DNA of 64,000 nt from Lytechinus pictus (lineage: Eukaryota; Echinodermata; Echinoidea; Temnopleuroida; Toxopneustidae): contig NW_026974140.1 in assembly GCF_037042905.1 (NCBI RefSeq), forward strand, positions 15,116,001-15,180,000, read 5' to 3'. The notes under the pieces are model-generated. The model was not told the DNA's origin. It worked only from the letters and a program-made list of their open reading frames with translations, and made no database searches. The position numbers and the translations under genes were made by a program. Below, in pieces: positions 25,410 to 37,400 of the stretch. Position 1 is the first letter of the stretch; each line of letters starts with the position of its first letter.

Positions 25410-28400
25410 ACATCATGGACAGTGAGTGGCAAATGCAGATAAACGCCTTGTCAAATGACGCAATTGCTCATTATTATCACCGTCGTCAATACAATACCAC
25501 TACCACCATCATCAATATCGTGATAATTACCAATCTCATCATGACCACCACCATTATCTTCAGCATTACCATCATTATCAACATCATAAAATCACCATAA
25601 TCATCACCATCATTATCGTCTTCTTGATCACTACCACCATCATAATTAACATCATCATCGACATTTATCTTCATAAACAACGTCCCAATTATCACCGCTA
25701 TCACCTTACCACAACAACAACAACACCATCAGCAGCAGCAGCATTATCATCGTCGTCGTTGTCATCATCATCATCATCATCATCATCGTCATCATCATCA
25801 TCATCATCGTCATCATCATCATCACATCATCATCATCATCAAGATCATCATCTTCATCATCATCAGCAGCATCATCGTCATCATCGGCAGCATCATTATT
25901 ACCAACATCATTATCATTATCATCGTCGTCGCCGTCGCCGTCGTAATGATCATCGTCTTCATTATTGTCTTACCTGGCCAGAGTGATCTGCTAATCATCC
26001 CTGGTATGATCATGAGGAAGAAGGGTAATATCTTACAATATCCAGCCAAGATACAACCAGACTTGGCATAAGATAGATTAGCAGCAGCTAATGTTCGTTG
26101 AACAATCACCTGTTAACAAACATAAGTGGAACGTGATACATGGTTATAATGATTATGTTGAGGTTTTGTGTTTTTAATGAACATGAATTATGGATTCGTG
26201 TGAAACGAAAGTTCCCAAAATTACACCTCTACACATCTTTACACTTACACGCACTAATATTGAATGGCTGGTTCTTGTTCTCATTTAAAAAAATCGAAGG
26301 TAAAATCAAATAGATATATTAAAACGGGAAAGAAATCAATATAGCTTTGTTCTGTATTTCATGAACGTTTAAAAGAAAAGTGTTTTGTATGTGGGTATAA
26401 ATGATATTCACTAAATTAATTAATTCACAATAAGTTTGAGGTACCGTGGTCGAGTGATCTAAGGAGCCTAACTAGAAACATGAGAGTCCATCATAAAATG
26501 GAACCTATGACCACGAGCAAATGATTCGTTTGGATATTTGGATGTAAAAATATCATTTCTGTTATAGGCTACAAAATATTGTACCTGGTTTGTGCAGAAG
26601 TACCATGCAGAGAGCAGAAAGATACCAAATACCACTCCAGGCCACGGGAGAGCATTGGGGTTAGATGCACTGGCATCTCTGAAGATATGAAAGGCATCAC
26701 CGGTAGGGATCCCACAAGATGTGTTTCCATAGATAGCTGTTGTATTAGGGATTGCAGTCATGTAGGAGAGTCGAAGGTTGTCTAATCCACCAATTTCATT
26801 GATGGCTATAGAGAATATGGAGGGAAATAGAATGATTGTTTCTTTAAAGTGATTTGAAATAACAAGAGAACCCCTCCCCCCCCAAAAAAAAAAAAAAAAA
26901 TCGGTATGATCTGAAAATATCAACAGTGATTCAATTTGTTTGATATGACTTCGACCAATTTCTTTTGTGTTCAACGTAATAAAACATAATCGTATAATAA
27001 AACACAAAAATCATAAAACATAAAGTAATCTTAGTTATAGGTTTTAGAATAATATTCTGCTTGAACTAACAACATAGTTATCAATATAAAATGCAATTCA
27101 CTTCCTGGATAAGAATTACTCAAATCCAGTGTAAAATCACCGCTTCTGTCTTCGATTTGAAACTTCTTGGCATTATTGTACAGATATCATTTAATCACTG
27201 ATGATCAATATTAAAACTTGAGTTAGGCAAAGACTATACAAGACCCCTAGCTTTCCATTTCCACTCGAATATTATTCATCTTAACCCCGTACTTACCAAT
27301 GCCCATTAGAATGAATGCACCGGTAACCATGACAACGGTTTGGAGCGCATCAGTGATGATGACTGCCTTTAATCCACCAGCAACTGTATATATAGCGGTC
27401 AATGCAAGGAGGAGGATGGTAGAGAGATATATATTCCACCCTAAAGCTTCACGGATTATAATCGAACCAGCATACATCTCAGCCTGGAATCAAGAATACC
27501 AAAAAAAACACGTATGCATGTACTGTACTCGTTGAGGATATTCGCAATCTAAATTGACAATTAAAAAAGGATGATCTAAACAAATTTGATTTGGACCCAA
27601 ATTAACAATTAACGTGATCATCTATGTGGATTATAGTGATTGCACTAATAACGAAAAAAAAATGTAATTGAAATTAAAAGTCGACAGGTCTTGCAGGAGT
27701 TTTCAAAGAAGGATTACGAAATAAAAGAGGCTTGAACTCAGAGTGTCAGCCGGAAAAATAGTCATCTCTCAAATGAATAACTTATTGGAGATAAGGGAGG
27801 CCATTACGACATGGGTCTTTGTGTAGAGATAGTTGAACTGAAAAGCACCTCTGTAAGATCCGTTTACAATAGTCAATTCCAGGTTTCCTCAAGAATGAGT
27901 GTACGTGAGATAGACGGAGGAACAAGATCAATCAAGGTCTTACAGATGAAAAAAGCAGTGGCGTAACAGGCGGTGGGCAGGGAGCAAGTTGCCCCCCTGG
28001 CGGATTTCACCGGGAAAATAAAAGAAAAACGGGAAAAAGAAAAAAAAGGAGGGAGAAAGAAAGGGAAAGGGGAAGGAGGAAAAGGAAAGGGAAAGGGAAA
28101 AGTGAAAAGAAAACCAAGAAAAACTTTTTTTTTAATGGAAAAGGAAGGAAAGCGAGAAAATGTACGAAAGAAGAACATTTGAGAAAGAACAAATCATTCA
28201 GAAATAGGCCTATGTAATGCAATAGCACGGTGGGAAATAAATTAAAAGATGACAAAATGGCAAACAATAGCGGGAAACGAAGGTAAAATGTAATTAGTCA
28301 AAAGCTAAACTGGAAAAGAAAGAAAAGGGACAAGAAAAAAAATAATAACATGACCGGGCTGCCGATGATTGAAATTAAAGAGCGGGAAGAAGATGGACTG

Positions 28401-31400
28401 CATACAACATTGTGCTATAAGCTTGCTAAATTTTATGCAAATAAGCTACTGGGGCTTTGCCCCAGACCCCACGCAGTATATAGGGGCTCTTCATTAATAA
28501 CCTTCAAATGGCTCTATGACGCCCCCCGTTCAATCACTGGCATACAGGCGGGGGGGGGGGGGTCTTGGTTCCAGAGGAAATAAAAGAAATTATAGGAGAC
28601 AACGTATAATGAAATGAATGGAAACAATGAAATGTGATATTTGCTGAATATAATGGAAAAATCTATCACATAATTAGAATTTAATTTCAATAGGCAATTT
28701 TTTTTTCCAGCTCGCTTTGCACCCTGGCGACTTTTTACAAATTTTTCCCACATTGCTATGTTATTCCCCCTCAAAATATTTGGTTCATTACGCAACTGGG
28801 TTGAGTAAAAGTGTTGTGTAAAAGCTATATTCTGTATATGCCCGCGATTTGATTAAAATAGCGGCAATCTGCGAGGTTTAAATGGCTTTGATATCAAGAA
28901 ATTCCGGGGGCTGCGCCCCGGACCCCAACCGCACAGCACTGCGTATGAAAGGGTTGGGCCATGGCCCCAAAAAGTTCTACAAACAAGAACAAACAAAAAA
29001 AGGAGGAAAGAAAAGCAAAGGAAAACTGTAGGATATGATTTTATTTACTGAATATAATGTCAAAAATAGCTCAAAGTTAGATTATCATGAAAAGGTGATT
29101 TTTTTCTCGCTCGCTTCGCTCGCTCGGGAATTATATAAAGCAGCTTTTTAGCACATGTGCTATACCGTGCCCCTCGGTTATTTTTTTTTACTCTTCACGC
29201 TACTGCTGCAAAGAATCCTGTTCACAGTGGCGTATAGACCACCAAAAATGAATCTAAAGAGAGAAATATATATCATTCTCTGCATGGATATCATGTCAAA
29301 ATCTATCACAAAATTTGAATTTTGTATTAAAAATATCAAAATTTTTGCTTGCTCGCTTCGCTCGCTCGCAACTTTTTTTAAAAGACAAATTCTGCCCGAT
29401 ACGCAATATCTGGCCTTCTCAAAATATTCGCCTCATTACACCATTACGCCTGTTCATACCATGATATGACCGTGAAATGTTTGCCTCTTGCCCCCCCCCC
29501 CCCCCCTGGCCACCGACCCCTGTTACGCCGCTGGAAAAAAAGTTTAATAGTACAAAATTTACTGATTGACACATGAATGTATCCGTGGACTGTATACTTA
29601 TTCCAATTAAGTGAGATCAGGCAGTGCATGTTCTGTTATAAAGATTTGTAAAGAATTGAGAGATTTAGTACAGGCTATTCCATACAATTATCATGATTAC
29701 AACCATTGAAATGGGAAGAAATAACATTTTACACAATTTTCATATTACACAAAGCATGGCAAAATTTGGTTTATAATCTCATAAGTCACTTATAAAAAAA
29801 GTCAGGCCACCAATTTGCAAATTCCAGTTTAAAAGTTATATTTCATCCAATGTAAACTTTTATTAACCACTGTATCTATTTTAAGATGATTATATATTCA
29901 GCTTTTTTATAGCGCATAACACATAGCAACGCATGTCCCTATGCACTTAGATGAAATTAAGGAAATAAATTAGAAAGTAAGTAAAGAGTGTTGGGCACTG
30001 AATTCATTACAAGTTAAACAGATACTTTTTTAGGGAAGTCTTAAACTTATCTAAATCATGTATATTTCTCATATAATTAGGAAGTGCATTTCATAAGACG
30101 GAAGAGGCATGTGCAAATGAGCGCTCACCATATGTTTTGGTAACAATGGGAGGAATAGCAAACAGCCGCTTTGTGCTTGATCTTAGAGTACGAGTAGTCT
30201 GATGTAAAGTTAATAGTTCGGTTAAATATGATGGAGCTATCTCATGGAAGCATTCATATGCAAAAACTAATAATTTGAAAGATTATTATTATTAATTAGT
30301 ATACAAGAAGATGCGTGTGATCTACCAACTTGATCACATTTCCGTTAAACATATTTTTAAGGGGAAATCCACCCTTCATGCCCTTATGTTAAATTGGGTC
30401 CAATAAAGGCATAAAATCAGAAAATGGAGATAAATTTGATCTCGATTTAGCCCCTCCACTACCCCATTTTATTTACGAAAATCCATTGATAAGAAAAGTA
30501 TTTTTTAAATATTGGTTTGATGGGATGGGAGTAGCTCCCATGCAGTATTTTGCCATATAATATGAATTTCATAAAACTGCATCTTTTTTTTTCAACGCTT
30601 CAGGGTGATTTATTGGGTTTTTTTTTCAGTGAAGCATAAATGAAATGATATAGTAATCTATTTTATACACAGATGATCTAATAATTCTCATTCGGAAATC
30701 GCAAAGGGGAAGCTGATCTTGTGTGAAAAAATAAAATTTTAACATTCAATTACATTCCAAAATATATTTTTATGACTTACTGCTTTTATGAAAACCAACC
30801 CGACAACAAAATAAAAATACTCTTTAAGAGTTCATGACTTTTAGTCCAGTCAATATAGGGTTTGACCCACCACTAATTGCAACACGAGATATTCCACTGC
30901 AATGCTTTCAAGGAAGGTCCCCTAAACAACATACTAAAAGTCCCAAGAAATCCAAGCTGTGGAAATTTATGAAATTTGCATATTATGCAAATTAGCCATA
31001 AAAAGTAAGAAAAATAAGGAAAATAGCCCAAAGATTACAAATTGAGTGTCCAAAACAATTTAATTTGAGCGAAAATTCATGATAAATAACTGTATTCAAA
31101 AGTGCAAAAAAATCTACCTCATTTGCATAATATGCAAATAAGCATCCTTATATGGAAAAATGTGTATGTATTGTGATTTTTCTCTCATTATCTGCTTGAA
31201 AATTTCATTAATGTTGGAATTTACATGCTGCTATCACTAAGGACGTTGAATACATTTGTATTCAATAGTGTCTGTAGTGTAATTTGCATATTATGCAAAT
31301 AAAAGTATCTAACATGTTATAAATATTCAAGAAAACACACTGGTGATACATCCCTCGAAAATTGCAAGTAGATTATCTATTGAAATTGGAATATGGCAAT

Positions 31401-34400
31401 ACCTTATAGGAAGGTTTCCTAAACACCATATTAAAAGTCCTTAAATATACAAGCATATGGGAAAATCACAAAATTTGCATTTTATGCAAATTAGCCATAA
31501 TAAATTACAAATAAGGAAAATAATCCAAATTTTGGAAATCAAGTGCAATCAATACGAATTGAACTGAAGCCCATGACAAGTTTTACAAATTTATTTATGT
31601 TTTTAAATAAAAAATCGTAAATAAATCTACCTCATTTGATTTGATTTGATTTATTTTATTTCCACATTTCTAAACAAAAAACAAAGAATATACAAGTATA
31701 ACATTTTTTTTCAATATTACATAATAAGCAAATATTTTTTTAAACCTAATGAATAATGCACATAAATCATTATAAAATATCAACTGTACTGTGAAATTAT
31801 ATATCTATATACATTTTCTTTAATTACTGAACATATATATAGAAATGTGGGAGACCTCCATCTTAAGCTTGGAGCTTGAAAGCGATGGAGGCCTCGAAAG
31901 GAAAGGGGATAGAAAACCAGACTGTATGGTGCAATAAAAGAGACTATCTTTTATTGCACAAAATAATAGGAATATATCAAAAGTGGATAGAGAAGAGAAA
32001 TTTGATTGAGATAAGATTAATAACGTTGATAAAAGTGAAAGTGCAAGTGCAGGTGTGCGAGTGTGCATGTGCAAGGGGGGGGGGGGATTATCAGTTGTTT
32101 GGGTACACAGAAAGATTTTAGAAATAATAGCTTGACAGCGTATTTTTTTTCAGAACAGCTTTGAATGAATAAAGTGATGTGCATAGCTTAATGTCATGTG
32201 ATAAATCATTCCACAAATCCGCACCGTAATGTCTAATTGATTTGTGTGTTATTAGTTTTGGATTTGTTAAATGAAAGTTTGTGGAGTTTCGTGTTGGATA
32301 AGAATGGATGGTGTTGTTCAGGGTGAACATATTTTGAAAGGAAGGGGGAAGTAATCCCTTTTTGTATTTGAACATGAATATAGCAGCATGAAATGTATTT
32401 ATATCTGAAATTTTTAATGTTTTTAATTTAAAAAATAAAGGATTGGATCTAGCAAGATATTGTGATCCTGTGCAAATACGGACTGCTCTTTTTTGTAATA
32501 AGAAAATCGGATTAAGTTTCGTTTTACCACAATTACCCCAAACTATATTACAATATGATATGTGAGGAAGCACCAAAACATTATAAAGTAAAAAGAGAGT
32601 TTTTTCAGGTAATATGTATTTTAATTTGGAAATTATTCCAACACCTTTGGACACGGAAGTTGTGACTTGGCTTAAATGATTATTCCAGGATAAATTTTCA
32701 TCAATAGTTACCCCTAGAAACTTTGAATGTTGTTTTTGCTGTAGAGATACGTTATCAATATTTATCGTTATTGTATTGTTAACAGCATGTGTATTGTAAT
32801 GCTTAAAGTGCATAAAATGTGTTTTGTTTATATTTAAGGATAATTTGTTGCATTTGAACCAAGTAGATATTACAGTTTCTAGTTCTGTGTGAGCATAAAA
32901 AATATTAGTATCATCTGCAAAGAGGATAAACGATAATAAGGCCGAAGTATTTGATATATCATTGACATATAATAGGAAGAGGAGCGGCCCCAAAATTGAC
33001 CCCTGAGGCACACCGCATTCGATAGTTTTAAAGGTTGAATCTATTCCATTAAATGTAACATATTGTTGTCTGTTTGATAAATAATTTTCTAACCATCTGT
33101 GTGCATTTCCACGTATTCCGTATAAATGTAGTTTGTGAAGTAATATTTTGTGATTAAGTGTATCAAAAGCTTTGCTTAGGTCCAAAAATATTCCAATAAC
33201 ATGTTCTTTATCAGCCATCGCTTTAGTAATTTTGTCGTAAATATTTACATATATATGAGCATCTTTATATGGAAAAATCCAGAAATTTTGATTTTTCTCA
33301 CAAAAGCAGTTATGAAAACATTTCAGTCTAGATCAATATGATTTGATCACTAAGAATGGCAAATACGTTAATAATCAGCTTAATATCTGAAGTGTAATTT
33401 ACATATTATGCAAATAAGCATCCGACATGCTATAGATATTCAAGGAAACACATAAGTGATACTTTCCTCTAAAATTCCATGTAGATTATGTATATTAACC
33501 ATGATGACATTCCCTACACTTCTTGCTTGGTTGATATTGAGTTTTGTCACGAGCAGTTACCCCACTCATATTGTAAAATGATGAGTCAATTCTACATGGA
33601 TCCCACTGCTTGAATGTTTCATTATTTCCATCCAAGTCTTGCTCTCTTCTTGACTTTGTATAGAGACTTTGCGTTTCTTGCGAGTATAGTCCACGCTAGC
33701 AACTCCTGGATTGCCAAGTGATCAGCACAAGATGTCACACCCGTACAAATAAAAGCCCATTAGCTTCGAATATTTGGTCCTTGTAGCACACCAATTAGCT
33801 TATAAACTTGGGGTCCTTGTATTTATAGCGCTTAACGATAAATCTCCACCCTACATCTCAGAGCTCTTATCTCAGCATAGACCAACACGCAGTCTCAGAT
33901 CAGCAGCTCAAGCATTGCTGAGGGGAATCTCTCAGCCACACAACCTGGGTTGACAGAGCCTTCTACATCTCTGGACCAAAGCTGTGGAATAGCCTTCCCA
34001 AATTTATCAGGAGAGCAGAGACCCAATCAACTTTTGAGTCTTACCTGAAGACCTTTCTGTTCCCCACTCCAACATTATCACAAGACAAGAATAACTCAAT
34101 TGTAGCATTACTAGGACAGTACTTGAACCGAATGATGATCCTCAGTACTGTTTGAAGACATTGAAATTTGTGAGATATTTCCTATTTTTGAGCAAGCACA
34201 ATGAGCGCCCAGCTGAGGCGGATACCGACGCTTTACAAGAACCCATCATCATCATCATCATCACTTGTCTTGGTGGTGAATATGAGTACTTGCTTGGATC
34301 ACAAGATCTCTGGGCATGCTTAATAAGAGTAACAATGGGCATTTGCCTATACGAGCGACATGAAAGCCATTCATAAATTCATGATGAAGGCTTAAAGTGC

Positions 34401-37400
34401 ATTATAGGCATCTTTCTCTGATACAGGAATCGTAATTAGACGTTCTTGCTGAATCCAGTTGCTGCTTCATAATGAAGCATCCATTTTCTGTTATTTCCTC
34501 TTTGATAAATCTCCTATGGCAACCATCTCCAAATATTAAGGCTATAGTTTCTAAGTAAGTCGTTTGCAAATAATAATATTAATTTCCTGATATTTATGGT
34601 AAACAGAAATTCCTCAGTGAGACAATGAACAAACCAGATGGAGAACTAAGCCAGATTATTGCCTTTCCAACAAGAGGACACAAAATAATGGAACACCCTT
34701 AACATCACCATCAAATACCATCCAACATTGATTAGACAGTGTGTACCACTTCCAAGATTTATTTGCCACAATGTGCTACTCATGGGTATACTGTGAGGTT
34801 ATCCAGAGGAATAAACATTTTATGGTACGACTAAGGATGTTCTTCTGGAGGAATGCTGACTTTAATAGTGTCATGCAGATTTTCTTTGGACAATCATACA
34901 ACCCTCTGTACTGAAATCCGACAAGTCGAGCATAGGAGACTGAATGCTAATCAAGAGGACTTTAACAAGAACACACCGTTAACCATGTCTTCTTCCGACA
35001 CAAGTTGCCTCAATGAGACAATGGACATAAGTTGTGTCGGAAGATGTCAAGAGTTTTAGAGAAAGGCTAGGAAGGCTTGCACATTTTAGAGCTCCAAAAG
35101 CATCAGTAAGGTAAAGCTCAGAATTGTTACAATGCATTAAAGAGGACCATAAGAGGGTTTGTAGACAAGCCTATAATACATAATTTGTTGACCGGATTGA
35201 CAATGATCCAGGCTGTAACAATTAGCATGTTGGGAGCCCTTAATATCAATAGCTATGACTACATTGGAATATCATTATTAAAGGAAGGCAAAGATTTTTA
35301 GTCATAGTATTCACCACTGATCATGATGATGATGACGCTGAAGTCCTGGGACCCAGTCCTGACCCATATATGGTCAGATAACATATTGTTTAGTCAAGCA
35401 GGTGTAGCCAGACTACTGAAGAAATTATTAAAGAAAACAACCTGCATGAAGGTACTAGGCCAGACGGAATCTCTGCTGCACTTCTTAATGAGACTACTCA
35501 TCAGATCTTACCTGCCGTAAGTTTGCTTTTCCTGGCCTCCCTTTATCATGTTTATGCGGTGAAATTTCAAGAAAGTCTAAGTCGTTCCCATCCATATAAG
35601 AAAGGGTTGTCAACTCTAACAAACTACACACCAATTCAAATACTGTGCTTTGTTCTTGCCAATCCCATCATCTTGTCAGACTAACGCTTAGGAAGCGAAG
35701 AACATATTTCCAGTATTTTTCCTTGAATATAAATAATATTAGGATAGATTTGAATGCTTAGTGATAGCAGCATATTAATTTGAAAAACTTAAATATTTTC
35801 ACTGCAGTCAATGTGATAAAAATCTAAATTTCTTGACATTTTCCATATAAGGATACTTATTTGCATAATATGCAAATGAGGCAGATTTGCTAGCTTTTTT
35901 AAATAAAGACATTGAACTTATTTATTCATCATGTTCAAAATTACTTGCTGTGGACATTTGATTTGTAATCTTTGGATTAATTTCCTCAATTTCTATTTTT
36001 TTTAATGGCTACTTTGCATAATATGCAAATTAATTTTCAGGCATTGGGATGAATTCTCATGCTTAGTGATATAGTAGCATATTAATGTCAACATTAATGA
36101 AATGTTTTCAAGCAGTCTATATAAGAAAAATCCCAATATCTTGACATTTTTTCCATATAAGGATGCTTATTTGCATGATATGCAAATGAGGTAGAAATTT
36201 TTGCACTTTTGATTGAAAAAATTGAATTCAGTTATTTATCATGAATTTCCATTCAAATCAAATTATTTTGGACATTTAATTTGTAATCTTTTGATTATTT
36301 CCCTTCTTTTTCTAATTTTTAATGGCTAATTTGCATAATATGCAAATTTCATAAATTTCCACTGCTTGGATTTCTTGGGACTTTTAGTATGTTGTTTAGG
36401 GGACCTTCCTGGAAAGCATTTCAGTGGAATATCTCGTGTTGCAATTAGTGGTGGGTTACCCCCCTATTCTGGCTAGATTGACTGGACTATTTGAGGACAT
36501 GATCCTGGTGAACATTTCATGAAGCAAATAATTCAGTTCGTGATATTCACCGACTACTTTTTTATAAGCTACTGAAATGCTTGCATCTGATTGGCTCAGG
36601 GTCACCGACCCCGTTCTTCTTACCGATAACGATGCTAAAACAAGTAAGAATAGATTGATGACTGAGAGACCAACTTGAAGACGCTCTCCTCCGAATCGCT
36701 TCTTTAAATATTCTGGTACCGTGGTTATCTTCAACGAAAAATTATAATAATATTTATTGTTGCAATTCATGATGAAATGATTTTCTTTAATTCATTAATT
36801 GTTGATATGATTTTTTTTTAATTTAAATCGCATTAAAAAATCATGTGGCCTGATTGTTATATAAACCACAAAATTTTGTGATGAAAAATGAATACCTAAT
36901 AATATCCAGAAGCGATTAATGATTTATATTTGTTAATCCATCGGTAATCACCTCATAACTTACAATTTAGAGAGATCGTTTGATTTATTGTGTTACATCT
37001 TTGATAACTTTATTTGGGATATTATGTTATCGTATCTGAAACATTATTGTTGACATTTATTTTTAATTTCATGTTGTTTTGTTGATCTTTTTCACCTGTG
37101 CGCCTTGAACAGTTAGATTAAAATGGATTTGGCGCCTCAGAAATCACATTCAATATTAATATTTAGTAATCCGTTACGTACTTATTTACCTGGCATTATG
37201 TTCAATGTAATATATAACTGCCTCTGTTAATAAATGGTGACAATTATCAAACAGTTTTACAAATGTATTAAATCTTGAATTATTTCAATGATATCGGTTA
37301 TTCACTCACCCCAGATGCGAAGTAAACAGGTACAAATATAAATCCTAATAAAAGGAGACAGAATATACCCTGCAAGGAGAGAAAATATATATATTATGCG

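Larger units (their letters stand above)
30842..36489. mobile_element. 5.6-kb foldback element with octamer-repeat arms
   Basis: The outer ends match inverted: TAGTCCAGTCAATATAGGG from 30842 and, ending at 36489, GATTGACTGGACTA. Homology then runs inward through 'cactaattgcaacacgaga' and 'ttccactg' on both sides. Each arm (about 30842-31640 plus 33257-33500; 35700-36489) is built of ~150-190 bp units, each with the palindrome ATTTGCATAATATGCAAAT or a near variant. These sit at 30974, 31121, 31282, 31473 and, degenerate, 33397 on the left, and at 35859, 36012, 36169 and 36329 on the right. Two alternating unit contexts are visible, so the true repeat is about 310 bp. The centre is filled by LINE relics. 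It resembles foldback transposons such as the TU elements described from sea urchin, but identity with them is not shown. Confidence 0.7.

Noticed and set aside
25168-26109. Poly-Met, poly-Ile, poly-Ser and poly-His reading frames
   Set aside because: Produced by the (CAT)n microsatellite in all frames. Only the exon at 25974-26109 is coding, on the - strand.
27973-28267. Lys/Gly-rich or Phe-rich open frames
   Set aside because: They translate a purine-rich low-complexity tract inside the hAT-like element.
30974-36347. CRISPR-like array from evenly spaced palindromes
   Set aside because: Eukaryotic intron; the spacers are related to each other rather than unique, the spacing is about 150 bp, and there are no cas genes.
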